Of a stretch of DNA of 64,000 bases, positions 31,481 through 42,400 are shown one piece after another. The DNA lies in contig JAJKFL010000006.1 of the NCBI GenBank assembly GCA_021186555.1, positions 46,138,138 through 46,202,137 on the forward strand. The letters run 5' to 3'. Numbering within the stretch: position 1 is the first letter of the stretch; each line of letters begins with the position of its first letter. The DNA is from Reticulitermes speratus (Eukaryota; Arthropoda; Insecta; Blattodea; Rhinotermitidae). The position numbers and the translations under genes are program-made. The notes under the pieces were generated by a model. The model worked only from the letters and a program-made list of their open reading frames with translations, searched no databases and had not been told where the DNA came from.

Positions 31481-31912
31481 CAGCGAGTTCTCCACAGGGT
31501 GTGATCTAGTGCTTCCTCTTTCAATTTACAGTATCTTCTCTTTTCCTTAAAGTCATCCAGTAGCTGCTTACGTCTTCTCCTCGTCTTTCCGTCATTTCTA
31601 TCCTTCCCTCTAACTTTCCTTCAATCACGTGTTTCAGAAGGCAGTTTCCTACGCAAGATGTGACCAATCCAGTTAGCCTTTCTTCTCTTTATTGTATGTA
31701 CGATATTCCTCTCCTCCTTCACTCTATGTAATACTTCTTCATTTCTCACACGATCGGTCCAACTGATCTTCTCCATTCTTCTCCAGCACCACATATCAAA
31801 ACTTTCCAGATACTTCCGATCTACTTTCCCAAGTGTCCACGTTTCAGCACCACACAAAGCTACGCTCCAAATGTAGCACTTTACTAGTTTCTTACTTACA
31901 TTTAAGCCCCTC
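31438..31912 (-). pseudogene. LINE C-terminal fragment, adjoining the 39-bp array
   Basis: Minus-strand reading from about 31912: LNVSKKLVKCYIWSVAL, CGAETWTLGKVDRKYLESF, MWCWRRMEKISWTDRVRNEE, VLHRVKEERNIVHTIKRRK, ANWIGHILRRK. After an in-frame stop near 31621 it continues KQLLDDFKEKRRYCKLKEEA, LDHTLWRTRCGRGYGPVVRQ, TTE and TGA at 31438. This is the region after the reverse transcriptase of an insect non-LTR retrotransposon (RTE/Jockey-like tail). An apparent one-base insertion near 31645 and the stop make it dead. It is 5' truncated, as is typical for LINE insertions. Clade assignment is uncertain. Confidence 0.8.
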
Positions 31913-32023
31913 TACTACGGCAAGTTGGAGATACCAAAAAGGGGCGGAATTACATATAATAGAAACATTTGAGTTTGTATCTCACAGAGACATACACACA
32001 CTATGTTCTTTGCTGTTATGAGT
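31913..32023. other. Short unique spacer
   Basis: Between the 5'-truncated LINE and the fold-back element. Nothing recognised. Confidence 0.4.
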
Positions 32024-32228
32024 TTTTACACAACGCTGGTTGATAATTGTTTACCGACGTTTCGGGTCAGCCTATCGGTTCCAAGCGCCAAGGAGTCAAA
32101 GATCAGTGCAGTACTTTACCCTTGAAGATGGAAATAATGTGCTGTCCCGAAACGTCTGTAAACAACTACCAACCAGCGCTTTGTGACATCCCAGTAGATG
32201 ACATCGGTTACGCCGCGGCGGAAGCCTA
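32024..32228. mobile_element. Fold-back element, family A
   Basis: CCGACGTTTCGGGTCAGCC (32054) pairs with GCTGTCCCGAAACGTCTG near 32141-32158. ACGCTGGTTGATAATTGTTT pairs with AAACAACTACCAACCAGCGC. The right arm continues to TGACATCCCAG and GTTACGCCGCGGCGGAAGCC, the same terminal sequence (in reverse) as GGCTTCCGCCG at 36595 and 53044. The outer left arm is eroded. Confidence 0.8.
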
Positions 32229-32310
32229 ACCTTTCTCGCAACACGCACTGCGGTCGTCACAAAGTAATTCGGGACGCTGTTTGGGGAAATTGTCATTGTT
32301 TAATGTGGGG

Positions 32311-35000
32311 AGTTGCTTAGTATTACACTAAGTTGCTTAGTATTACACTAAGTTGCTTAGTATTACACTAAGTTGCTTAGTATTACACTAAGTTGCTTAG
32401 TTTCACACTGTTGACACCGTGCATCTTCGTCATATTAAATTAAGTTTAAACCAGGGGTACAATTTTAACAATTTTATAATAAAGCTACTTAAAGAGTGGT
32501 TTTAGTGTGCATCGGTTGGTTTAAACTTAATTTAATAAGTTGCTTAGTATTACACTAAGTTGCTTAGTATTACACTAAGTTGCTTAGTATTACACTAAGT
32601 TGCTTAGTATTACACTAAGTTGCTTAGTATTACACTAAGTTGCTTAGTGTTACACTAAGTTGCTTAGTATTACACTAAGTTGCTTAGTATTACACTAAGT
32701 TGCTTAGTATTACACTAAGTTGCTTAGTATTACACTAAGTTGCTTAGTATTACACTAAGTTGCTTAGTATTACACTAAGTTGCTTAGTATTACACTAAGT
32801 TGCTTAGTATTACACTAAGTTGCTTAGTATTACACTAAGTTGCTTAGTATTACACTAAGTTGCTTAGTATTACACTAAGTTGCTTAGTATTACACTAAGT
32901 TGCTTAGTATTACACTAAGTTGCTTAGTATTACACTAAGTTGCTTAGTGTTACACTAAGTTGCTTAGTGTTACACTAAGTTGCTTAGTGTTACACTAAGT
33001 TGCTTAGTGTTACACTAAGTTGCTTAGTGTTACACTAAGTTGCTTAGTGTTACACTAAGTTGCTTAGTGTTACACTAAGTTGCTTAGTGTTACACTAAGT
33101 TGCTTAGTGTTACACTAAGTTGCTTAGTGTTACACTAAGTTGCTTAGTATTACACTAAGTTGCTTAGTATTACACTAAGTTGCTTAGTATTACACTAAGT
33201 TGCTTAGTGTTACACTAAGTTGCTTAGTGTTACACTAAGTTGCTTAGTGTTACACTAAGTTGCTTAGTATTACACTAAGTTGCTTAGTGTTACACTAAGT
33301 TGCTTAGTATTACACTAAGTTGCTTAGTATTACACTAAGTTGCTTAGTATTACACTAAGTTGCTTAGTGTTACACTAAGTTGCTTAGTGTTACACTAAGT
33401 TGCTTAGTGTTACACTAAGTTGCTTAGTGTTACACTAAGTTGCTTAGTGTTACACTAAGTTGCTTAGTGTTACACTAAGTTGCTTAGTGTTACACTAAGT
33501 TGCTTAGTGTTACACTAAGTTGCTTAGTGTTACACTAAGTTGCTTAGTGTTACACTAAGTTGCTTAGTGTTACACTAAGTTGCTTAGTGTTACACTAAGT
33601 TGCTTAGTGTTACACTAAGTTGCTTAGTGTTACACTAAGTTGCTTAGTGTTACACTAAGTTGCTTAGTGTTACACTAAGTTGCTTAGTGTTACACTAAGT
33701 TGCTTAGTATTACACTAAGTTGCTTAGTGTTACACTAAGTTGCTTAGTATTACACTAAGTTGCTTAGTATTACACTAAGTTGCTTAGTATTACACTAAGT
33801 TGCTTAGTGTTACACTAAGTTGCTTAGTATTACACTAAGTTGCTTAGTATTACACTAAGTTGCTTAGTATTACACTAAGTTGCTTAGTGTTACACTAAGT
33901 TGCTTAGTGTTACACTAAGTTGCTTAGTGTTACACTAAGTTGCTTAGTGTTACACTAAGTTGCTTAGTGTTTACACTAAGTTGCTTAGTGTTACACTAAG
34001 TTGCTTAGTGTTACACTAAGTTGCTTAGTGTTACACTAAGTTGCTTAGTGTTACACTAAGTTGCTTAGTGTTACACTAAGTTGCTTAGTGTTACACTAAG
34101 TTGCTTAGTGTTACACTAAGTTGCTTAGTGTTACACTAAGTTGCTTAGTGTTACACTAAGTTGCTTAGTATTACACTAAGTTGCTTAGTATTACACTAAG
34201 TTGCTTAGTATTACACTAAGTTGCTTAGTATTACACTAAGTTGCTTAGTATTACACTAAGTTGCTTAGTGTTACACTAAGTTGCTTAGTGTTACACTAAG
34301 TTGCTTAGTGTTACACTAAGTTGCTTAGTGTTACACTAAGTTGCTTAGTGTTACACTAAGTTGCTTAGTGTTACACTAAGTTGCTTAGTATTACACTAAG
34401 TTGCTTAGTATTACACTAAGTTGCTTAGTGTTACACTAAGTTGCTTAGTGTTACACTAAGTTGCTTAGTGTTACACTAAGTTGCTTAGTATTACACTAAG
34501 TTGCTTAGTGTTACACTAAGTTGCTTAGTGTTACACTAAGTTGCTTAGTGTTACACTAAGTTGCTTAGTATTACACTAAGTTGCTTAGTATTACACTAAG
34601 TTGCTTAGTATTACACTAAGTTGCTTAGTATTACACTAAGTTGCTTAGTATTACACTAAGTTGCTTAGTATTACACTAAGTTGCTTAGTGTTACACTAAG
34701 TTGCTTAGTGTTACACTAAGTTGCTTAGTGTTACACTAAGTTGCTTAGTATTACACTAAGTTGCTTAGTATTACACTAAGTTGCTTAGTATTACACTAAG
34801 TTGCTTAGTATTACACTAAGTTGCTTAGTATTACACTAAGTTGCTTAGTGTTACACTAAGTTGCTTAGTGTTACACTAAGTTGCTTAGTGTTACACTAAG
34901 TTGCTTAGTATTACACTAAGTTGCTTAGTATTACACTAAGTTGCTTAGTATTACACTAAGTTGCTTAGTATTACACTAAGTTGCTTAGTATTACACTAAG
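32311..35000. repeat. 20-bp minisatellite of tandem hairpins
   Basis: About 128 copies of a 20-bp unit, TTGCTTAGTGTTACACTAAG. Each unit contains CTTAGTG-TTA-CACTAAG, a perfect 7-bp inverted repeat with a 3-base loop. A second type with GTATTACAC has a 6-bp stem. The two types lie in homogeneous runs of 1 to about 18 units. Only one indel (an extra T near 33970) occurs in 2.4 kb. A 101-bp MITE interrupts the array at 32435-32535, and about 30 bp before it do not match the unit. No open frame of length. Confidence 0.97.
32435..32535. mobile_element. 101-bp MITE inside the 20-bp array
   Basis: Perfect 19-bp terminal inverted repeats: TTAAATTAAGTTTAAACCA (32435-32453) and TGGTTTAAACTTAATTTAA (32517-32535). 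The element is flanked by TA on each side, consistent with a Tc1/mariner-type target duplication. No coding capacity. It provides a clear case of insertion into a pre-existing array. Confidence 0.85.
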
Positions 35001-35189
35001 CGGTGCCTAGTTTGCCACTGCGCTTTGAACGGTTACAAAATATTCATAACGTGCAATTAAAGTTTGTTACGAATTACGACAAATTGTTAGAATTGAGACG
35101 AATTGTGTAAATGTGTGAAGACTGATCGATGTGTAAGCACTTTCCTGTCTAATGCTGCTTAATATTAGAAATAGTGGTTTTTTTTTTGT
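35001..35189. other. AT-rich spacer
   Basis: A unique sequence between the 20-bp array and a SINE. Nothing recognised. Confidence 0.4.
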
Positions 35190-35440
35190 TATTGAAGGGC
35201 CCCGCAGCAGAAACTACGGACGCACCGCAGCCTTAAGGCTTATTGTACAACCCTGTGATGAAGATGATTAGTTTTTTTTAGTTTTTCCGTGTAATGGAGC
35301 AACGGTGGAATGGAAATGACAGGGGAAAAGCGAAGTACTCGGGGAGAAACCTGTCCCAGTGCCACTTTGTCCATCACAAATCCCACATGGAGTGACCCAG
35401 AATACAAAGAGCGTTGTTTGCGTAATGTGTCGCGGTTTCG
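35190..35440 (-). mobile_element. tRNA-Glu-derived SINE, family E, head degraded
   Basis: GAAGGGCCCCGCAGCAGAAA (35196), AATGGAGCAACGGTGGAATG, AGTACTCGGGGAGAAACCTG and CCAGTGCCACTTTGTCCATC match the element at 25110-25377 in the same orientation. The tRNA head beyond 35400 is poorly kept (GGTTTCGACC only). It is followed directly by another copy. Confidence 0.75.
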
Positions 35441-35474
35441 ACCACATGTACTTCTGATAACATCAGTATGAGGA

Positions 35475-36290
35475 TGAAGATGAGTATGGAGCATTGATGG
35501 AATGGCACAGCCACGCTGTAGCCGAAGTACTGCGAGAGGAAACTGTCCTAGGGCCACTTAGGCCATCACAAACTGTCCTAGGGCCACTTAGGCCATCACA
35601 AACTGTCCTAGGGCCACTTAGGACACCACAAACTGTCCTAGGGCCACTTAGGCCATCACAAACTGTCCTAGGGCCACTTAGGCCACCACAAACTGTCCTA
35701 GGGCCACTTAGGCCATCACAAACTGTCCTAGGGCCACTTAGGCCATCACAAACTGTCCTAGGGCCACTTAGGCCATCACAAACTGTCCTAGGGCCACTTA
35801 GGCCATCACAAACTGTCCTAGGGCCACTTACGCCACCACAAACTGTCCTATGGTCACTTAGGCCACCACAAACTGTCCTAGGGCCACTTAGGCCATCACA
35901 AACTGTCCTAGGGCCACTTAGGCCACCAAAAACTGTCCTAGGGCCACTTAGGCCATCCAAGCTGTCCTAGGGCCACTTAGGCCATCACAAACTGTCCTAG
36001 GGCCACTTAGGCCATCACAAACTGTCCTAGGGCCACTTAGGCCACCACAAACTGTCCTAGGGCCACTTAGGCCATCACAAACTGTCCTAGGGCCACTTAG
36101 GCCATCACAAAACTGTCCTAGGGCCACTTAGGCCACCACAAACTGTCCTAGGGCCACTTAGGCCATCACAAACTGTCCTAGGGCCACTTAGGCCACCACA
36201 AACCTCGCAGGGTCTGACCTGGCATCAGAGCTGGACCTCCGCTGTGAGAGGTCGGCGATTAACGGCCTGAGGAATGTCAGGGGCCCAGGA
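35475..36290 (-). mobile_element. SINE family E copy swollen by an internal 30-bp array
   Basis: The copy starts with GATGAAGATGAGTATGGAGC and AGCCGAAGTACTGCGAGAG (SINE body). Where the ordinary SINE has CTGTCCCAGTGCCACTTTGT and then CCACCACAAATC, this one has 22 tandem copies of a 30-bp version. The SINE then resumes with GACCTCCGCTGTGAGAGGTC and GGCGATTAACGGCCTGAG, the tRNA-Glu-like head. The element is therefore intact around the expansion. Confidence 0.8.
35541..36203. repeat. 30-bp minisatellite inside a SINE
   Basis: About 22 copies of a 30-bp unit with CTGTCCTAGGGCCACTTAGG as its core, followed by CCATCACAAA or CCACCACAAA. All copies carry CCTAGG and CTTAGG where the parent SINE has CCCAGT and CTTTGT, so the array grew from a single mutated segment. 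Near-perfect 30-bp phase except one-base changes near 35957 and 36110. Confidence 0.95.
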
Positions 36291-36594
36291 CTAAAGTGAA
36301 ACAGCTTTACACCGTATGCATAGCTGTTCTGATACTTGGCAAATGTGTCGTACGAGTGACACTGCAACCAACAGTCAGTTCAGAGTTTTGATGAAGAAGG
36401 CAGAAAAGTTCTCCGAAGCGCTGAATTTCTGTTTCGAAATTAAATAGCTGGTCCATCCACCAGTTTTCGTCACTTTTAGTAGCAGCTCAAGCCGCAAGTC
36501 TTGTATCTATGTAGCAGTGACGTCCCACACACCGATGTCCTGCCAATGTGATCTGCTCAATCGGAAGTTAAAAGCACAGTTTATCGTGATTTTT
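36291..36594. other. Unique spacer
   Basis: About 300 bp with no recognised gene. Old fold-back debris is possible (GATGAAGAAGGCAGAAAAGT) but unsupported. Confidence 0.35.
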
Positions 36595-36834
36595 GGCTTC
36601 CGCCGAGATGTTAATGAGATCTGCGCTATTCTGGGATATTACGCAGCGTCGAGTGGTAATTGTTTACCGACGTTTCGGGACAACGTGTCGGTCCAATCTT
36701 CAAGGGGCAAGGAGTCGAAGAAGAAGAAGAAGAAGAAACGTTTTTCTTCTTGAACTTCTTGACCCTTGAAGATGGGACCGATACGTTGTCCCGAAACGTC
36801 GGTAAAGAATTACCACTCGAATCCCAGAAGAGTA
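36595..36834. mobile_element. Fold-back element, family A, near complete
   Basis: The left arm is GGCTTCCGCCGAGATG, GCGCTATTCTGGGATATTAC, TCGAGTGGTAATTGTTTACC and GACGTTTCGGGACAACGTGT. The right arm mirrors it: GATACGTTGTCCCGAAACGT, CGGTAAAGAATTACCACTCG, AATCCCAGAAGAGT. The loop holds a second dyad (TCTTCAAGGGGCAAGGAGTC / GACCCTTGAAGAT) and a GAA microsatellite (36717-36737). No coding capacity. Confidence 0.88.
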
Positions 36835-36924
36835 CATTTATCGTATTTTAGAATTTAGCATTTATAGCGAGACTTATACTTCAATTTGCCTTTGATTCCT
36901 TATCAATAAATTCGAAATTCATAC

Positions 36925-37140
36925 AAATTGCTAAAAAACTCCTTAAGGAAACTGATCACTTGGACGACCACGACATAGATGGAGGGAATATTGAGATTCG
37001 GTGTAAGGGTGTGATCTTGATGTATTTGGCTTACAATACAGAAAGTATATGGGTTCTTGTTAATACAGTGTTTAAGTTACGGGTTGCCTAAAATTATTGT
37101 CTAGCTGGGCAACTGTCAGATTTCCGAGGATCGTTTATGA
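36925..37140 (+). pseudogene. LINE C-terminal remnant
   Basis: One + frame reads LKETDHLDDHDIDGGNIEIR, CKGVILMYLAYNTESIWVLV, NTVFKLRVA and then a stop. It corresponds to the RPRxRWxxNIExxLR...VDWxxLAxDxxxWxxLVNTVxxLRV tail of the other LINE remnants, with key residues eroded. No upstream domain survives. Confidence 0.55.
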
Positions 37141-37591
37141 GTAGAGCAGAATAATACTGAGAAAAGAAAAAAAATGCATGACATCTGACATTGCCTCTGA
37201 AACTCTGGTTTTTAACGCGTAAAGCAAGCACGCACTCACATACGCACACCACCCCTTAGCCTAGCACTGATAATTCAATAGATGTAGTGTGATTTCTATA
37301 GGAAACGCACTGATTGAAAACAAATTCAGCGCAGGAGATTAACACTGCAACTGACAGTCCGTACAGGACTTCCTCACTGACGTCGTGTCCGCGTGATATC
37401 GAACGCGACTTCATAATGTGAAATGAATTGCAATATTCAATGTAGGTAAATCGGTCTGGGGGCTTGCATACTGAGTTGGGTTCGGAACGGAGCGGACAGG
37501 GTGTACAGAAATATCGTTGTCGACAGTGACTCCGTTCCTGACTTGCATTAAATTCGAGTTTAATATTAAATCTAACCTGTAATGTGACTTC
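37141..37591. other. Unique spacer
   Basis: No recognised gene or element. The 73-codon minus-strand frame at 37411-37632 runs into the SINE end and has no known motif. Confidence 0.4.
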
Positions 37592-38130
37592 CTATTGTTG
37601 TAAAGGGCCCCCGCAGCAGATGCTACGGACACACCGCAGCCTTAAGGCTTATTGTGCAACCTGTGATGAAGATGAAGAGAAAGATGATCAGTTTTTTCAT
37701 TTTTAAATGTAATGGAGCACCGGTGGAATCAAATTGACAGGGAAAAACCGAAGTACTCGGGGAAAAAACTGTCCCAGTGTAACTTTGTCCACCACAAATC
37801 CCACATTGACTGACCCGGGATTTTTTTTTAAATCTCTTGCTCCTGCCGGAATTTTTTTTCTGTCCCTTTTTTTCCCTTTGATCCATTTTGTACCTTTAAA
37901 TCCTTCCGTCCTTCTTCGTGTCACTTACGTTCCATACTACTGGCCTTATACAACAAACACAACAGACAGACATCCATGCCCCCGGCGGGATTCGAACCCA
38001 CAATCCCAGCAAGCGAACGGCCGCAGACCCACGCCTTAGACCGCGCGGCCACTGGGATCAGCTCTCGAACCCGGGCCTCCGCGGTGAGAGGCCGGCGACT
38101 AACCGCCTGAGTCATGGCACGGCCAGTTTA
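37592..38130 (-). mobile_element. SINE family E split by an inserted SINE
   Basis: The body (37600-37817: CCCCCGCAGCAGATGCTACG, AGTACTCGGGGAAAAAACTG, CACAAATCCCACATTGACTG) and the head (38066-38125: TCGAACCCGGGCCTCCGCGG, TGAGAGGCCGGCGACTAACC) belong to one family E element. They are interrupted between GACCCGGGA and TCGAACCCGGG by about 245 bp of a different SINE. This fixes the relative age: E first, L later. Confidence 0.85.
37818..38065 (-). mobile_element. tRNA-Leu-like SINE, family L, nested in family E
   Basis: On the minus strand: GATCCCAGTGGCCGCGCGGT and CTAAGGCGTGGGTCTGCGGC give a tRNA-Leu-like head with a long variable arm (CGCTTGCTGGGATTGTGGGT), the B box GGGTTCGAATCCC, then GGGGGCATGGATGTCTGTCT. 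The 3' part here (poly-A/T-rich, 37818-37920) differs from the copies at 52070 and 59017. Confidence 0.8.
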
Positions 38131-39437
38131 ACTCTTTATGGTGCCTTATAAAATTAAACCGTATAATGCCTCTGTTCAGTGGTTAATGAACTAAGCCCCG
38201 CTTTAACACCAGAAAGCTCAGCTTATTGCTGTCGCAGTGTATTTGAGTTGCAAAGGAGACAAGCAAAATACAGGCAATAGCAAGAGTGTTAAGCTGTTCG
38301 CAAAATATTTATTCAATTCTGTAAACTAACGCAGTAGTGGTTATTCATGAATGAAGTGTCTTACAGTTCCGGCATGTAAAAATTAAACAGCGTTGTTAAA
38401 CAAGTATGAAACGTCCACATGACGTAACAATTCGTCTCATTCGCTCTGTTACTGTCCCTACAATTTTTCTGCCTATCTCAGCAACGGATTAAAGTTATCA
38501 TGTTTAGGTCGTTAACTCTTTCTTTGGCCTCAGCTTCTGTATCACAAAGGCTGACACCATTACAGATATTCACATAATTGTATGTAGGTCTTCATGTGAC
38601 ACTCTTTTTATTTCTTTTTAGATTTGAACACATTTATACCTGATGTAATAGAGTTATTGTGAAATATTCTCTCTGGTTCACATGGCAACTATTCTTATTG
38701 GGTTGTGTGTTTTCTGTGAGGTAAGCTCTTTGACGACAAAACGTTTTTATAATGGAGGTATAATGCTTTCACTGTGTGATACCGGATGAGGCTGAAGAAA
38801 TAGTTGATTATGTAGGAAATAATGCAGCATAGCACAATCATACATCAGCAGTCCGACAGATGGCAGTAAACGCATTGGTTTGTGTGAGGATAAAGGAAAG
38901 AGCGATGGAGGAGGTGAATATTTTGGCCTCGTGTGTTAAGACGGGCATGTGGCTAGCACGAAAATTCAACCTTTTTTTCTAAGATAAGCTATTTTCTAAA
39001 GTAATGGTCAACGTAGATTTGAGCTTCATATAAAATTTAATATGATTATTAAAATCAGCTTAGATGCAGGAAAGCGTCGATTACAAAACACTCTGCAGTG
39101 TATATGGCTGCCAATGCCAAAATCGGACTGCAGTTTACTGTAAGAACAAGTCGGTGTTTGTAAAGTATGCATTGTAAAGGCGTTTGTATAATGGTACGTC
39201 ACAGAATGCCTGAAACAGATCAAACTGCAGGAACTACAGTTTGGAAGCAACAAGAAACCAACTGCGTGTCAAACAATCCTTGTTTATAAGACAGCAGTTT
39301 GCTGAGCTGGTCAAGATTGTACCGCCCGTTTTTGGACCGGTGGGGATCGCTTTATTTGCACAGCAGCTTGCTGCCGAAGAATATCTTGAGCTAGATAAAT
39401 GCACTGAAACTTAACATCTGTTGTGGACGAATTTTAA
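38131..39437. other. 1.3-kb unique region with no recognised gene
   Basis: AT-rich sequence without family motifs. The longest frame (39026-39253, minus) is 75 codons and unconvincing. No tandem repeats are visible until 39438. Confidence 0.45.
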
Positions 39438-42400
39438 TACAACCTGTATGTCCACATGAAGGGTAGTCATACTACCTGTATGTCCACGTGAAGGGTAGTC
39501 ATACTACCTGTATGTCCACATGAAGGTAGTCATACTACCTGTATGTCCACATGAAGGGTAGTCATACTACCTGTATGTCCACATGAAGGGTAGTCATACT
39601 ACCTGTATGTCCACATGAAGGTAGTCATACTACCTGTATGTCCACATGAAGGTAGTCATACTACCTGTATGTCCACATGAAGGGTAGTCATACTACCTGT
39701 ATGTCCACATGAAGGGTAGTCATACTACCTGTATGTCCACATGAAGGTAGTCATACTACCTGTATGTCCACATGAAGGTAGTCATACTACCTGTATGTCC
39801 ACATGAAGGTAGTCATACTACCTGTATGTCCACATGAAGTGTAGTCATACTACATGTATGTCCACATGAAGTGTAGTCATACTACCTGTATGTCCACATG
39901 AAGTGTAGTATACTACCTGTATGTCCACATGAAGTGTAGTCATACTACCTGTATGTCCACATGAAGTGTAGTCATACTACCTGTATGTCCACATGAAGGG
40001 TAGTCATACTACCTGTATGTCCACATGAAGGTAGTCATACTACCTGTATGTCCACATGAAGGGTAGTCATACTACCTGTATGTCCACATGAAGTGTAGTC
40101 ATACTACCTGTATGTCCACATGAAGTGTAGTCATACTACCTGTATGTCCACATGAAGGGTAGTCATACTACCTTATGTCCACATGAAGGTAGTCATACTA
40201 CCTGTATGTCCACATGAAGTGTAGTCATACTACATGTATGTCCACATGAAGTGTAGTCATACTACCTGTATGTCCACATGAAGGGTAGTCATACTACCTG
40301 TATGTCCACATGAAGTGTAGTCATACTACCTGTATGTCCACATGAAGTGTAGTCATACTACCTGTATGTCCACATGAAGTGTAGTCATACTACCTGTATG
40401 TCCACATGAAGTGTAGTCATACTACCTGTATGTCCACATGAAGTTTAGTCATATTACCTGTATGTCCACATGAAGTTTAGTCATATTACCTGTATGTCCA
40501 CATGAAGTGTAGTCATACTACCTGTATGTCTACATGAAGTGTAGTCATACTACCTGTATGTCCACATGAAGTGTAGTCATACTACCTGTATGTCCACATG
40601 AAGGGTAGTCATACTACCTGTATGTCCACATGAAGGGTAGTCATACTACCTGTATGTCCACATGAAGGATAGTCATACTACCTGTATGTCCACATGAAGT
40701 GTAGTCATACTACCTGTATGTCCACATGAAGTGTAGTCATACTACATGTATGTCCACATGAAGTGTAGTCATACTACCTGTATATCCACATGAAGGGTAG
40801 TCATACTACCTGTATGTCCACATGAAGTGTAGTCATACTACCTATATGTCCACATGAAGTGTAGTCATACTACCTGTATGTCCACATGAAGGGTAGTCAT
40901 ACTACCTGTATGTCCACATGAAGTGTAGTCATACTACCTGTATGTCCACATGAAGGGTAGTCATACTACCTGTATGTCCACATGAAGTGTAGTCATACTA
41001 CCTGTATGTCCACATGAAGTGTAGTCATACTACCTGTATGTCCACATGAAGTGTAGTCATACTACCTGTATGTCCACATGAAGTTTAGTCATACTACCTT
41101 ATGTCCACATGAAGTGTAGTCATACTACCTGTATGTCCACATGAAGTTTAGTCATATTACCTGTATGTCCACATGAAGGTAGTCATACTACCTGTATGTC
41201 GCATGAAGTGTAGTCATACTACCTGTATGTCCACATGAAGTGTTAGTCATACTACCTGTATGTCCACATGAAGGGTAGTCATACTACCTGTATGTCCACA
41301 TGAAGGGTAGTCATACTACCTGTATGTCCACATGAAGGGTAGTCATACTACTTGTATGTCCACATGAAGGATAGTCATACTACCTGTATGTCCACATGAA
41401 GGGTAGTCATAATACCTGTATGTCCACATGAAGTGTAGTCATACTACCTGTATGTCCACATGAAGTTTAGTCATATTACCTGTATGTCCACATGAAGGGT
41501 AGTCATACAACCTGTATGTCTACATGAAGTGTAGTCATACTACCTGTATGTCCACATGAAGTGTAGTCATACTACCTGTATGTCCACATGAAGGGTAGTC
41601 ATACTACCTGTATGTCCACATGAAGGGTAGTCATACTACCTGTATGTCCACATGAAGGATAGTCATACTACCTGTATGTCCACATGAAGGGTAGTCATAC
41701 TACCTGTATGTCCACATGAAGTGTAGTCATACTACATGTATGTCCACATGAAGTGTAGTCATACTACCTGTATATCCACATGAAGGGTAGTCATACTACC
41801 TGTATGTCCACATGAAGTGTAGTCATACTACCTATATGTCCACATGAAGTGTAGTCATACTACCTGTATGTCCACATGAAGTGTAGTCATACTACCTGTA
41901 TGTCCACATGAAGTGTAGTCATACTACCTGTATGTCCACATGAAGTTTAGTCATATTACCTGTATGTCCACATGAAGGGTAGTCATACTACCTGTATGTC
42001 CACATGAAGTGTAGTCATACTACCTGTATGTCTACATGAAGTGTAGTCATACTACCTGTATGTCCACATGAAGTGTAGTCATACTACCTGTATGTCCACA
42101 TGAAGGGTAGTCATACTACCTGTATGTCCACATGAAGGGTAGTCATACTACCTGTATGTCCACATGAAGGATAGTCATACTACCTGTATGTCCACATGAA
42201 GTGTAGTCATACTACCTGTATGTCCACATGAAGTGTAGTCATACTACATGTATGTCCACATGAAGTGTAGTCATACTACCTGTATATCCACATGAAGGGT
42301 AGTCATACTACCTGTATGTCCACATGAAGTGTAGTCATACTACCTATATGTCCACATGAAGTGTAGTCATACTACCTGTATGTCCACATGAAGGGTAGTC

